The notes below the pieces were generated by a model. That model searched no databases. It was given only the letters and a program-made list of their open reading frames with translations, and had not been told where the DNA came from. A program made the position numbers and the translations under genes. DNA of 64,000 bases from Streptomyces sp. NRRL F-6492 (GTDB lineage: Bacteria; Actinomycetota; Actinomycetes; Streptomycetales; Streptomycetaceae): contig NZ_LGEG01000277.1 of the NCBI RefSeq assembly GCF_001280125.1, forward strand, positions 52,501 through 116,500, written 5' to 3'. Position 1 is the first letter of the stretch, and each line of letters begins with the position of its first letter. Shown here one piece after another: positions 53,896-63,312 of this stretch.

Positions 53896-54554
53896 TCCGG
53901 GTGCTGATCGTCGACGACCAGATGATGGTCCGGGAGGGCTTCTCGGTCCTGCTGGGCGCGATGCCGGACATCGAGGTCGTCGGCGAGGCGGTCAACGGCC
54001 GGGAGGCGATCGCCCAGGTCGCCGCCCTCCGCCCCGACGTGGTCCTGATGGACATCCGCATGCCGGAGCTGAACGGCATCGAGGCCACGCGGGAGATCGT
54101 CGCCGCCGACGCGGACGCGAAGGTGCTGGTCCTGACCACCTTCGACCTGGACGAGTACGTGTACCAGGCGCTGCGCGCCGGGGCCTCCGGCTTCCTGCTC
54201 AAGGACGCCTCGGCCCGGCAGCTCGCGGACGGCGTCCGGGTCGTCGCGGCCGGCGAGGCGCTGCTCGCGCCGACCGTCACCAAGCGCCTGATCACCGAGT
54301 TCGCGAAGGCGCCGGGCGCCTCGCCGCGCCCGCCGGCGATGGCGCAGATCGGGGAGCTGACCGAGCGCGAGACGGAGGTCCTGGTGCTCATCGCGCAGGG
54401 CCTGTCGAACTCCGAGATCGCGGACCACCTCGTCGTCGCGGAGTCCACGATCAAGACGCACGTGAGCCGGATCCTGGTGAAACTGGGCCTGCGGGACCGC
54501 ACGCAGGCGGCGGTGTTCGCGTACGAGGCGGGGCTGGTGCGGGTCGGTGGGTAA
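53892..54554 (+). CDS. NarL/FixJ-type response regulator
   Basis: A 220-residue regulator. The receiver has acidic residues in VLIVDDQMMVREGFS, the phospho-acceptor Asp in VVLMDIRMPELNGIEATREI, and switch residues in LVLTTFDLDEYVYQALRAGA. The C-terminal LuxR helix-turn-helix is LTERETEVLVLIAQGLSNSE, then STIKTHVSRILVKLGLRDRT. GTG start overlaps the kinase stop. Forms a pair with the kinase encoded before it and may regulate the downstream P450. Confidence 0.93.
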   Translation: MIRVLIVDDQMMVREGFSVLLGAMPDIEVVGEAVNGREAIAQVAALRPDVVLMDIRMPELNGIEATREIVAADADAKVLVLTTFDLDEYVYQALRAGASGFLLKDASARQLADGVRVVAAGEALLAPTVTKRLITEFAKAPGASPRPPAMAQIGELTERETEVLVLIAQGLSNSEIADHLVVAESTIKTHVSRILVKLGLRDRTQAAVFAYEAGLVRVGG

Positions 54555-54563
54555 CGTCCTGTC

Positions 54564-55760
54564 ATGGACGCCACCGACACCGCGTACGACCCCTGGTCCC
54601 CGGAATTCGTAGCGAACCCCTACCCGGCCTACGCCGAGCTGCGGGCGGCGGGCCGGGCCCACTGGCACGGCCCGACCCGCCAGTGGCTGGTCCCGCACCA
54701 CGAGGACGTGTCGGCCCTCCTCCGGGACCGGCGGCTCGGCCGTACGTACACGCACCGCTTCACGCACGAGGAGTTCGGCCGGGAGGCCCCGGACCCGGCG
54801 CACGAGCCCTTCCACACCCTGAACGACCACGGGCTCCTGGACCTGGAGGGCGCGGACCACGCCCGGATCCGCCGCCTGGTCTCCAAGGCGTTCACCCCGA
54901 GGACGGTCGAGGACCTGGCCCCGACGGTACGGCGCCTCGCCGCCGGCCTGGTCGGGGACCTGGTCGCGGCGGGCGGCGGCGACCTCCAGGCCCTGGTGGC
55001 GGAGCCGCTGCCGGTCGCGGTGATCGCGGAGATGCTGGGGGTCCCGGCGGAGGACGAGGAGCGGGCGCGGCTGCGGCCCTGGTCGGCGGCGATCTGCGGG
55101 ATGTTCGAGCTGAACCCGTCGGAGGAGACGGCGAGGCGGGCGGTCGAGGCGTCGGTGGAGTTCTCGGACTATCTGCGGGAACTGATCGCGAGGCGCCGGA
55201 AGAACCCCGGCCCCGACCTGATCTCGGCCCTGGTCGGCGTCCCGGAGCTGACGGAACAGGAGACGATCTCGACCTGCGTCCTGCTCCTGAACGCGGGCCA
55301 CGAGGCCACGGTGAACACCACGGTCAACGGCTGGCGGATCCTCCTCCAGGAGGGCGTCCGTCCACGCCTCGAAAACTTGTCCACAGCTGTGGAGGAACTC
55401 CTGCGCCACGACACCCCGCTCCAGATGTTCGAGCGCTGGGTCCTCGACGACATCGAGATCGGCGGCCGGCTGATCCCCCGCGGCTCGGAGGTCGCCCTCC
55501 TCCTCGGCTCGGCCAACCGCGACCCGGCCCGCTTCGGCCCCACGGCCGACACCCTCGACCTCGATCGCCCCGACAACCCCCACCTCACCTTCGGCGCGGG
55601 CATCCACTACTGCCTGGGCGCCCCCCTGGCCCGCCTGGAACTGACGACGCTCTTCGAGGAACTACTGCGGCGGGCCCCGGGGATGCGGCTGGTGTCGGAG
55701 CCGGTGCGCAAGGCGGGGTACGTGATCAGGGGGTTCGAGGAGCTGCTGGTGGAGGTGTGA
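54564..55760 (+). CDS. Cytochrome P450
   Basis: A 398-residue P450 starting MDATDTAYDPWSPEFVANPY. I-helix motif LLLNAGHEATVNTTVNGWRI (AGHEAT, in place of the usual AGxET), the K-helix ExxR-like segment near EELLRHDTPLQMFERWVLDD, and the heme-binding loop FGAGIHYCLGAPLARLEL with the axial Cys. Substrate unknown. It follows the response regulator by 9 bases and could share its transcript. Its last 35 bases overlap the convergent small gene. Confidence 0.93.
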   Translation: MDATDTAYDPWSPEFVANPYPAYAELRAAGRAHWHGPTRQWLVPHHEDVSALLRDRRLGRTYTHRFTHEEFGREAPDPAHEPFHTLNDHGLLDLEGADHARIRRLVSKAFTPRTVEDLAPTVRRLAAGLVGDLVAAGGGDLQALVAEPLPVAVIAEMLGVPAEDEERARLRPWSAAICGMFELNPSEETARRAVEASVEFSDYLRELIARRRKNPGPDLISALVGVPELTEQETISTCVLLLNAGHEATVNTTVNGWRILLQEGVRPRLENLSTAVEELLRHDTPLQMFERWVLDDIEIGGRLIPRGSEVALLLGSANRDPARFGPTADTLDLDRPDNPHLTFGAGIHYCLGAPLARLELTTLFEELLRRAPGMRLVSEPVRKAGYVIRGFEELLVEV

Positions 55761-55959
55761 GGGCCGGCTCGCTCGACGAGGTCTTCCGGCTGTTCCACCT
55801 CACCCACTCGCGCCCGTGGAGCACGCCGGTCGAGAGGAGCCCCACCGCCATGAAGGACCGGGTGATGGTGCTGTCCTCGACGACCAGCATCGCCAGGATC
55901 GGCAAGAGGACCACCCAGTACCAGTGCGGGTCGTTCCGCCAGTGGTTCATGTCCGCCAT
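55726..55959 (-). CDS. Small two-helix membrane protein
   Basis: A 77-residue protein, MADMNHWRNDPHWYWVVLLP then ILAMLVVEDSTITRSFMAVG, with two hydrophobic segments and a Pro/Thr tail. ATG at 55959 with GGGGAGGGAAC upstream, a very good ribosome site. The longer frame upstream is low-complexity basic sequence. Its 3' end overlaps the P450 gene on the other strand. Function unknown. Confidence 0.65.
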   Translation of the reverse strand: MADMNHWRNDPHWYWVVLLPILAMLVVEDSTITRSFMAVGLLSTGVLHGREWVRWNSRKTSSSEPALTPPPAAPRTP

Positions 55960-56239
55960 GTTCCCTCCCCGGCGCGACAACCTACTGTGCGCCTCCACGA
56001 GAGCACACCCCCGTCTGCCCGCACGCAGCCGGAGCCGGAGTGCTTCGTTCGCCGACCTGCGTCCGCCGCCGGTCTTCGTGGAGTTCCCGCGCCGGTTCGG
56101 GGTGCGGCGGGCGGAAGCCGCGCCCGTGTCCTTCGTGAGGGTGTCGGCGTCGCCCCGGACCGGGCGGACGGCGTCGTCGGCCGGACCGCCGCGGCCCGAC
56201 CGTCGGAGCCGGATCACACCCGCTTGAGGAGAGCGGTGC

Positions 56240-57037
56240 TCACCCCCGCGGCAGCGTCAGCCCCCACGCCCCCTCCCGTACCGTCCACGTCCGTCTCCGG
56301 ACCGGTCCCGAGAGGTGGCCGTCCGCGCGGTAGTGGAAGTCCGGGCCCGAGACGGTGAGGGTGTGGGCGGTGGCGCGGCGGGGCGGGGAGGACGCGGGGT
56401 GGACGGTCACCTCGGCCGTGCCGGCGACCGAGCGGGCCGTCAGGGCCTCCAGCGGGGCGTCGACGTCCGCGAGCAGGACGCCGTCCGCCTCCACCCGCAG
56501 GGGGTGGGTGCGGACCGCGAGGGCCGTCGGGGCCGGGCGGACCAGGGTGCGGACCAGGGAGCGGCAGGTGCCCCAGACCGACGGGGCCGCCGAGGCCGGG
56601 GCGGGGACGGCCGGGACCAGGAGGTCCCCGAGGACGACGCCGTCGCTGTCGTCCACCAGGAGGTCCAGACGGCGGACCGCCCCGTCCAGGGCCGCCCGCG
56701 CCGCCGCCGGGGTCGAGTGCGGCACGCCGAGCGCGTACGCGACCTCCAGCGCCTCCGGGGTGCCGATCGGGACCAGGGAGAGGGCCCTCCCGGCGAGGTC
56801 CCGCTCGCGGTGCAGCAGCGTCACCGTGCGCAGCAGGGCCCGGTCGTCCCCGAGCAGCACGGGGCGCCGGGAGCCGCGCCGGGCCAGGGCCCGGGAGAAT
56901 TCCTCCGGGCCGTCCGGCAGGCAGATCTTCGCCTCCGCGCCCGCGAGCAGGACATCCTTCGCGATCCGTACGGACTCGCCGTCGCTTCGGCGGGCGACCG
57001 GGTCGACGATGACCAGCAGCTGGTCGTGATCCGACAC
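56240..57037 (-). CDS. Diacylglycerol/lipid kinase homologue with degenerate nucleotide motif
   Basis: A 265-residue protein similar in layout to bacterial diacylglycerol/lipid kinases: start VSDHDQLLVIVDPVARRSDG (normally NPxxG), SRRPVLLGDDRALLRTVTLL where the family has GGDGT, and SLVPIGTPEALEVAYALGVP corresponding to the PxGTxNxxA motif. The C-terminal half is a beta-sandwich region. The GGDGT glycines are lost, so kinase activity is doubtful. GTG at 57037 with GGAAGGACC upstream. Divergent from purA. Confidence 0.65.
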   Translation of the reverse strand: MSDHDQLLVIVDPVARRSDGESVRIAKDVLLAGAEAKICLPDGPEEFSRALARRGSRRPVLLGDDRALLRTVTLLHRERDLAGRALSLVPIGTPEALEVAYALGVPHSTPAAARAALDGAVRRLDLLVDDSDGVVLGDLLVPAVPAPASAAPSVWGTCRSLVRTLVRPAPTALAVRTHPLRVEADGVLLADVDAPLEALTARSVAGTAEVTVHPASSPPRRATAHTLTVSGPDFHYRADGHLSGPVRRRTWTVREGAWGLTLPRG

Positions 57038-57071
57038 CTCGGTCCTTCCTCGGGTAGCATCTTTGTGCAAG

Positions 57072-57100
57072 AGCCCCTTGCGCTATTGCGCCAGGGGCTT
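57072..57100 (+). other. Hairpin in the purA leader region
   Basis: AGCCCCTTGCGC / GCGCCAGGGGCT forms a 12-bp stem with one mismatch and the loop TATT, followed by TTCGTCTATT. It is about 80 bases before purA. It could be an attenuator or a terminator for antisense transcription. No known riboswitch was recognised. Confidence 0.45.
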
Positions 57101-57180
57101 CGTCTATTCCGGGGCACACCGGTGAGGCGGCGTACGCCCCCTGACCTTGGACATGCCCCACCCGGAAGGGGTGTACGCCT

Positions 57181-58464
57181 GTGCCCGCACTTGTGCTGCT
57201 CGGTGCTCAGTGGGGTGACGAGGGCAAGGGAAAGGCCACCGACCTGCTCGGTGGATCCGTTGACTATGTGGTGCGCTACCAGGGCGGCAACAACGCCGGC
57301 CACACGGTCGTCGTGGGCGACCAGAAGTACGCGCTGCATCTTCTCCCTTCCGGAATCCTCTCGCCGGGGTGTACCCCGGTGATCGGAAACGGTGTCGTCG
57401 TCGATCCGGCGGTCCTGCTCTCCGAGCTGAGCGGACTGAACGAGCGCGGCGTCGACACGTCGAAGCTCCTGATCAGTGGCAACGCCCATCTGATCACCCC
57501 GTACAACGTCACCCTCGACAAGGTGACGGAACGGTTCCTCGGCAAGCGCAAGATCGGCACCACGGGCCGTGGCATCGGTCCGACCTACGCCGACAAGATC
57601 AACCGCGTCGGCATCCGGGTCCAGGACCTGTACGACGAGTCGATCCTCACCCAGAAGGTCGAAGCGGCCCTGGAGGGGAAGAACCAGCTCCTCGCCAAGC
57701 TGTACAACCGGCGGGCCATCGAGGCCGAGCAGATCGTCGAGGAGATGCTCCAGTACGCGGAGCAGATCAAGCCCTTCGTGGCCGACACCACCCTGATCCT
57801 CAACAACGCGCTCGACGAGGACAAGGTCGTGCTCTTCGAGGGCGGCCAGGGCACCCTGCTCGACGTCGACCACGGCACGTACCCCTTCGTCACCTCCTCG
57901 AACCCGACCGCGGGCGGCGCCTGCACCGGCGCCGGCGTGGGCCCGACGAAGATCTCCCGGGTCATCGGCATCCTCAAGGCCTACACGACCCGGGTCGGCG
58001 CCGGTCCGTTCCCGACCGAGCTGTTCGACAAGGACGGCGAGGACCTGCGCCGCATCGGCGGCGAGCGCGGCGTCACCACCGGCCGCGACCGCCGCTGCGG
58101 CTGGTTCGACGCGGTCATCGCCCGCTACGCGACCCGCGTCAACGGCCTGACCGACTTCTTCCTCACCAAGCTCGACGTGCTCACCGGCTGGGAGCAGATC
58201 CCGGTCTGCGTCGCGTACGAGATCGACGGCAGGCGCGTCGAGGAGCTGCCCTACTCGCAGACCGACTTCCACCACGCGAAGCCGGTCTACGAGATGCTGC
58301 CGGGCTGGTCCGAGGACATCACCAAGGCCAAGACCTTCGCCGACCTGCCGAAGAACGCGCAGGCGTACGTGAAGGCCCTGGAGGAGATGTCGGGCGCCCC
58401 GATCTCCGCCATCGGCGTCGGCCCCGGCCGCACCGAGACGATCGAGATCAACTCCTTCCTCTAG
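57181..58464 (+). CDS. purA: Adenylosuccinate synthetase
   Basis: A 427-residue enzyme starting [20 protein letters not shown], the GTP/IMP-binding start of the family. Further motifs: [60 protein letters not shown] and [16 protein letters not shown]. It makes adenylosuccinate in AMP synthesis. GTG start at 57181, with GGAAGGGG about 10 bases upstream. Confidence 0.97.
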   Translation: MPALVLLGAQWGDEGKGKATDLLGGSVDYVVRYQGGNNAGHTVVVGDQKYALHLLPSGILSPGCTPVIGNGVVVDPAVLLSELSGLNERGVDTSKLLISGNAHLITPYNVTLDKVTERFLGKRKIGTTGRGIGPTYADKINRVGIRVQDLYDESILTQKVEAALEGKNQLLAKLYNRRAIEAEQIVEEMLQYAEQIKPFVADTTLILNNALDEDKVVLFEGGQGTLLDVDHGTYPFVTSSNPTAGGACTGAGVGPTKISRVIGILKAYTTRVGAGPFPTELFDKDGEDLRRIGGERGVTTGRDRRCGWFDAVIARYATRVNGLTDFFLTKLDVLTGWEQIPVCVAYEIDGRRVEELPYSQTDFHHAKPVYEMLPGWSEDITKAKTFADLPKNAQAYVKALEEMSGAPISAIGVGPGRTETIEINSFL

Positions 58465-58537
58465 GACCTCCGGAAGAAGTGCGCACGAGGGTCCGCCTCC
58501 CGGTCACCGACCGGGGCGCGGGCCCTCGCCCGTTCTG

Positions 58538-58600
58538 GGGGGTGTCCGGAAGGTCCCGCACGGCGCCGCGGACACCGCACGGGACCTTCCGGACACCCCC
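58538..58600. terminator. Long inverted repeat terminator between purA and the kinase gene
   Basis: A 21-bp perfect stem (58538-58558 and 58580-58600, right arm beginning CGGGACCTTCCGGACA) with a 21-base GC-rich loop. The right arm reaches the stop codon of the convergent kinase gene. It can terminate both transcripts. Confidence 0.8.
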
Positions 58601-60474
58601 TAGGACCGCCGCTGGTACTCGCCCGGCTCCGCGTCGACCATCGGGTACACCAGGAGCCGGTCCTTGCCCTTCCACGGGACGATCTCCAGGTAGCTGGAGC
58701 CGTTCTCGGCGCACTCGGAGTCCCAGGCGGCCGGGTCCCGCACCTGCGGGCCGATCACCAGCAGGTTCCCGGCGCCGCCGAGGACGGCGGTGGAGCCGCA
58801 GGAGACCGTCTCGGGGGTGGGGGCGCCGTCCTCGTCCGTGCGCGGGAAGACGTCCCGGAAGCGGACCACCCGGGTGCCGACCGGCCCCTGGGTGACCGTC
58901 ACCCACGTGCCGTACCGCCCGTCCTGGTCCCCGTAGACCTCCGGCCGGGGGACGTTCTGCCACGCGCCGAGGAAGCGGGCGGGGACGACGGACGTGCCGG
59001 TGGGGGCCTTGCGGAAGGTGGTCCTGGCGGCGCCCGAGGTCCACTCCAGGACGTCGGGGGAGCGCAGGGCGAGGGTCTGGTGGGCGGCCGGGGTGCAGCG
59101 CGCGGCGGGCACGCTGGTCGTCACGTCGGACTCGCCGTACACGACCTCGTCCTCGTCGGCCGAGACGAGCCGGGAGCGGCCCATGCACAGGCGGCTCTCG
59201 GAGACCTGGACGTAGACGGCGTTCTTGGCGCCGGCCGGGCCCTGGGTGATCTCGATGCGGGCGGTCTCCCTCGGGTGGTCCTCCCCGCCCTGGAGCACGC
59301 CCTCCCAGGCGCCGAGGAAGGCGGCCGGGACGATTCCGGCGGGGCCGGGGGAGGCGCCGCCCGTCCGCTCCTTCCCCTTCCCCCGTCCCGGCTCCTTCCC
59401 GTCGGCGCCGGTGCCGGGCCAGACGGCGTACGTGACGGTGGCGGCGGCCGCCACCGCGAGGACCGTGACGGCGGCGAGCAGGGCCCGGCGGCGCCGGGGG
59501 CGGGGCGGGGTGACGGTCGGGCCCCCGCCGGCCCCGGTGCTCCCGGTGGGAGCCGGGTCCCCGGCGGCCGTACCGCCGGGAACCGCCTCCGCCTCGAGGA
59601 GCCGCGCCGCGTGCCGGCCGAGCCGGGCGAGGACGTCCGCCGGGAGCCAGGGCTCGGTGACCGGGAGGGTCTCGACGAGTTCGCCGGTCGAGGGGCGGGC
59701 CGCCGGGTCCTTGGCGAGGCAGGCCCGGATCAGGCCGGAGAGCGCGGGCGGCAGGTCCGTCAGGTCGGGCTCGTCGTGGGCGATGCGGAACATGGTGGCG
59801 TGGACGCCGCTGTCCGCCGAGCCGAACGGGGAGCGGCCGGTCGCCGCGTAGACGAGGACCGAGCCCAGGCAGAAGACGTCCGACGCGGGCGTGAGGCGCT
59901 CGCCGCGCACCTGCTCCGGCGACATGAAGCCGGGCGAGCCGACGACGGCCCCGGTGGTGGTGAGGTCGCCGTCCTCGGCGACCGTGTCGACGGCGCGGGC
60001 GATGCCGAAGTCGACGATCCGCGGTCCGTCGACGGTCAGCAGGACGTTCGAGGGCTTGAGGTCGCGGTGGACGAGCCCGGCGGTGTGGACGTGGCCGAGG
60101 GCGCGGGCGAGCCCGGACGCCAGGGTCCGTACGGTCTCGGTCGGCAGTGGCCCGTGCTCGTCGCCCACCACCGTCCGCAGCGAGGGCCCCGGCACGTATC
60201 CGATGGCGACCCAGGGGGCCTCGGCGCCGGTGTCCGAGCCGAGGACGGGGGCCGTGCCCGCGCCGCCGACCCGTTCCAGGGCGGCGACCTCGCGGGCGAA
60301 CCGGCGGCGGAACTCGTCCCGGGCGGCCAGTTCCGCGTGCACCACCTTCACGGCGACCGTCCGGCCCCCGGCCGAGCGCGCCAGGAACACCCGGCCCATC
60401 CCCCCGACCCCGAGGCGGCCGACCAGTCGGAACGGGCCGATGCGCACCGGGTCTTGCGCGTTCAATGGCTCCAC
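58600..60474 (-). CDS. Transmembrane Ser/Thr protein kinase with duplicated sensor domain
   Basis: A 624-residue PknB-type kinase. Kinase domain residues about 8 to 270: IGPFRLVGRLGVGGMGRVFL, VAVKVVHAEL (catalytic Lys), LVHRDLKPSNVLLTV, RIVDFGIARAVD (DFG) and GSPGFMSPEQV. One membrane helix lies at about residues 325 to 345 (LLAAVTVLAVAAAATVTYAV). The extracellular part has two related modules, starting IVPAAFLGAWEGVLQ and VVPARFLGAWQNVPR, each with a later ITQGPAG / VTQGPVG segment. GTG at 60474. It lies 46 bases after the PstS-like gene. Confidence 0.9.
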   Translation of the reverse strand: MEPLNAQDPVRIGPFRLVGRLGVGGMGRVFLARSAGGRTVAVKVVHAELAARDEFRRRFAREVAALERVGGAGTAPVLGSDTGAEAPWVAIGYVPGPSLRTVVGDEHGPLPTETVRTLASGLARALGHVHTAGLVHRDLKPSNVLLTVDGPRIVDFGIARAVDTVAEDGDLTTTGAVVGSPGFMSPEQVRGERLTPASDVFCLGSVLVYAATGRSPFGSADSGVHATMFRIAHDEPDLTDLPPALSGLIRACLAKDPAARPSTGELVETLPVTEPWLPADVLARLGRHAARLLEAEAVPGGTAAGDPAPTGSTGAGGGPTVTPPRPRRRRALLAAVTVLAVAAAATVTYAVWPGTGADGKEPGRGKGKERTGGASPGPAGIVPAAFLGAWEGVLQGGEDHPRETARIEITQGPAGAKNAVYVQVSESRLCMGRSRLVSADEDEVVYGESDVTTSVPAARCTPAAHQTLALRSPDVLEWTSGAARTTFRKAPTGTSVVPARFLGAWQNVPRPEVYGDQDGRYGTWVTVTQGPVGTRVVRFRDVFPRTDEDGAPTPETVSCGSTAVLGGAGNLLVIGPQVRDPAAWDSECAENGSSYLEIVPWKGKDRLLVYPMVDAEPGEYQRRS

Positions 60475-60520
60475 GTCGTCAGAGCATGCCAGAACCGCCG
60501 ACGGCCGTCCCCGGGAGTTC

Positions 60521-62092
60521 TCAGCCGTCCCCGCAGATCCGCAGCCCCTTCGGGGTGGCACAGGGCAGGTGGCCGTGGACGCGGACGACGTCCTGGCCGC
60601 TGCCCCGGGTGAGGTAGGTGAGGAAGCTGGACGTCAGGGAGTCGGCCGGCGGCTCGCCCCAGGTGTAGGCGTACTCGATCTCCCGGTACGGGTAGCCGGA
60701 CGCGCCCAGCTCGTCCACGTTCGCGGAGCGCCCGTCGATCGCGACCCGGCGCAGGCCCTCCAGGGTGCTGCCCGCGCGCAGTTCGGTGTAGCCGAGGGCG
60801 CCGGGGAGCCGGGCGACGGTGGCCAGGACCTGTTCGGTGGAGTCGAGTTCGCAGCGGGTCACCTTCGACTCGGGGTCGTCGCGGTGCGCGCAGTCGCGGG
60901 AGGAGTGGGCCGGTTCGTTGCGGCCCAGGACCCGGCGCTGGAAGACCTCCCGGGTGCCGGAGTTGGCGTCCCGGCTCACCAGCAGGATCGGCAGGCGGGG
61001 GCCGCCGACCTCGCTCCAGTCGGTGATGTCGCCCCGGTAGATCCGGCGGAGCTGGTCCCGGCTCAGGTCGCGGACGGGGACGTCGTCGTGGACGACGAGG
61101 GTGAAGAGGGAGACGGCGACCATGCTCTCCCGCAGCTTCGGGTAGCCGCCGGGCTTGCGCCCGTCGGAGAGGGCGACGACGGCGGGGGCGCCCTTCTCCC
61201 CGGACGCCCCCTCTCCCGACGCCTTCTTCTTGGACGCCTTCTCCCCGGCGGCGGCCAGCTCCCGTATCCCGGCGGTCGAGCCGTGCGCGTCCACGACCAC
61301 CGTCGAGCCCGCGCAGTCCTTCTCGTACTTCTTCGCGAGTTCCCGTACGACGGGGGCGAAGGCCGTCGAGCCGGTGACCGTGAGGGTGCCCCGGGCGCAG
61401 CCGATCGGCGGCGGGGTCTCCTCCCGGACGACGAGCGCGGCGAGGGCGACGACGCACGCGGTGAGGACGACCGTGACGGACAGCGCGGCCCGGCTGAAGA
61501 CGGGGAGCTTGTCGTCGGGGGTGACGCTGCTGTTGGGGTGGACGCGGCCCTCGGCGAGGCTGCCGTCGACCGTGACCTCGCCGCCGATCGGGCCGCCGCC
61601 GAGCAGGACGAGCAGCTTGTAGTAGGCGCCCCGGTTGAGCGGGACCTTCGGCAGCAGGACGCTGGTGGCGCCCTCGGCGGGGCCCGTCCAGGTGTCGGGG
61701 AAGTGGCTGAGGAGGCGGGGGTGGTCGGGGGCGGTGACGACGACCGCCTTCACGTGCCGCCCCGCGAACTCCACCGTGAGCCCGTGGTCGTCCCCGTCCG
61801 TGTAGTGGTCGGCGGTGACGGACAGGGCCCCGTCGTTCTCGATCCTGAGCAGGACGAGGGTGGCGTCCTCCAGGCCGGGGCTGGCGTCGAAGTAGCCGCG
61901 CCGCACGGCCGCGCCGGTGCCGGCGGCGGCGCCGTTCGCCGCGCTGCCGATGGCCGTGTCCAGCTGGATCCGGTAGCCGATCCGCCGCTGGCGCGGCACC
62001 CACCACTGGTACCAGGCGACGCCGATCGAGACGAGGACGCCGATGAGCGCGGTGACCACGGCGATGAGGTTCTCGGAGGTGAGCCAGTCCAC
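60521..62092 (-). CDS. PstS-like binding domain protein with two membrane helices
   Basis: A 523-residue protein. A first membrane helix (LIAVVTALIGVLVSIGVAWY, residues about 9 to 28) and a second (LSVTVVLTACVVALAALVV, about residues 215 to 235) bracket a beta-rich cytoplasmic domain. The external C-terminal domain resembles phosphate-type periplasmic binding proteins: LTVTGSTAFAPVVRELAKKY, DLSRDQLRRIYRGDITDWSE and LLVSRDANSGTREVFQRRVL, with a Lys-rich insertion. The GTG at 62092 lacks a strong ribosome site. It may sense an anion and signal to the adjacent kinase. Confidence 0.75.
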   Translation of the reverse strand: MDWLTSENLIAVVTALIGVLVSIGVAWYQWWVPRQRRIGYRIQLDTAIGSAANGAAAGTGAAVRRGYFDASPGLEDATLVLLRIENDGALSVTADHYTDGDDHGLTVEFAGRHVKAVVVTAPDHPRLLSHFPDTWTGPAEGATSVLLPKVPLNRGAYYKLLVLLGGGPIGGEVTVDGSLAEGRVHPNSSVTPDDKLPVFSRAALSVTVVLTACVVALAALVVREETPPPIGCARGTLTVTGSTAFAPVVRELAKKYEKDCAGSTVVVDAHGSTAGIRELAAAGEKASKKKASGEGASGEKGAPAVVALSDGRKPGGYPKLRESMVAVSLFTLVVHDDVPVRDLSRDQLRRIYRGDITDWSEVGGPRLPILLVSRDANSGTREVFQRRVLGRNEPAHSSRDCAHRDDPESKVTRCELDSTEQVLATVARLPGALGYTELRAGSTLEGLRRVAIDGRSANVDELGASGYPYREIEYAYTWGEPPADSLTSSFLTYLTRGSGQDVVRVHGHLPCATPKGLRICGDG

Positions 62093-62321
62093 GCGCGTGA
62101 CGGTACGGACGTGTGTGCGGTCGCGCGGGGGACGTCGCCACCCGTCACCTGGAGTTCTCCCTTCCGCAAGCCGGGTTCCCGCCGGATTCCCGCCGGGTTC
62201 CGGTCGGCCCACGGGCGGGCCATCAGCGGTTGCCGGGGGTGGGGAGCCTCTGTGTAATGGCCACGAGGGGGCTTCCGTACGAGGAGTACACGAGCAGTAC
62301 CGAGCAGTGCAGGAGTACCCC

Positions 62322-63263
62322 ATGCGCGTCGTCGAAGTGATCTCCTACGGCGGACCCGAGGTCCTCAGGATCGCCAACCGTCCCGAGCCCGAGGCCGGCG
62401 ACGTCCCCGGCCGGGTGCGCGTGCGGCTCAAGGCCGCCGCCGTGCACCAGGCGGACCTGAGGATCCGCTCCGGCCGGTGGGCCGCCTTCCTGGGCGAGCT
62501 GGCCCCGCCCTTCGTCCTCGGCTTCGACTTCGCGGGCGTGCTCCTGGACGCCGCGCCCGGCCTCCCCGAGGGCACCCGGGTGGCCGGTTTCATCCCCTGG
62601 GTGACGGAGGGCACGGGCGAGGGCTCGTACGCGGAGGTGATCCGCGCCGACCCCGAGTGGCTGGCGCCGATCCCCGAGGACATGGAGTTCACCACCGCCG
62701 CCTCGGTGCCGCTCTCCGCCCTCGCGGCCTACCAGGCCGTCGACCTCCTGGACCTTCCCGAGGGCTCCCCGGTCCTGGTCAGCGGGGCCGGCGGGGTGGT
62801 GGGCCGCTTCGCCGTCCAGCACGCCGCCGCCGCGGGGTACCGGGTGGTCGTCCTCGCCGACGAGGACGACCGGCACGAGCTGCTCAGGCTCGGGGCCGAG
62901 GAGCTGATCCCGCGCGGCGACCCGGCGGACGTCGTCGCCAAGGTGCGCGCCCACGTCCCCGAGGGGGTCGCGGCCGTCCTGGACGCCGCGCTCATCGGCG
63001 CCCCGCTGCTGCCGGCCCTGCGGGACGGCGGGACCTTCGTCTCCGCCTCGGGGGAGCAGCTGCCGGACCGGGTCCGGGAGATCGACGTCACCACGATCCG
63101 CCCCCGCCCGGACGCCGCCCGCCTGAAGGCGATCCTGGACGGCGTCGCCGCCCGCGAGCTGAGCACCCGGACGGCGGACATCGTCCCCCTGGCCTCCGTC
63201 GCCGAGGCCCACCGCCGCGCGGAGGCGGGGCACCGGCCGGGGCGGATCGTGCTGCTGATCTGA
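62322..63263 (+). CDS. NADPH:quinone oxidoreductase / zinc-less MDR alcohol dehydrogenase
   Basis: A 313-residue medium-chain dehydrogenase starting MRVVEVISYGGPEVLRIANR. Substrate domain: VRLKAAAVHQADLRIRSGRW, PFVLGFDFAGVLLDAAPGLP. Cofactor-binding region: VLVSGAGGVVGRFAVQHAAA, followed by VVVLADEDDRHELLRLGAEE. No zinc-binding Cys cluster, so a quinone-reductase type. AGGAGTACCCC before the ATG. Divergent from the PstS-like gene. Confidence 0.88.
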   Translation: MRVVEVISYGGPEVLRIANRPEPEAGDVPGRVRVRLKAAAVHQADLRIRSGRWAAFLGELAPPFVLGFDFAGVLLDAAPGLPEGTRVAGFIPWVTEGTGEGSYAEVIRADPEWLAPIPEDMEFTTAASVPLSALAAYQAVDLLDLPEGSPVLVSGAGGVVGRFAVQHAAAAGYRVVVLADEDDRHELLRLGAEELIPRGDPADVVAKVRAHVPEGVAAVLDAALIGAPLLPALRDGGTFVSASGEQLPDRVREIDVTTIRPRPDAARLKAILDGVAARELSTRTADIVPLASVAEAHRRAEAGHRPGRIVLLI

Positions 63264-63312
63264 GCGCCGGCCCCCCGGGCCCCCGGGCTCCGGCCGGCTC
63301 TAGGGTCGGGGA

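Noticed and set aside
57061..57180. A purine riboswitch in the purA leader.
   Set aside because: Only one simple hairpin is visible. The conserved three-way-junction sequences of known purine riboswitches were not seen.
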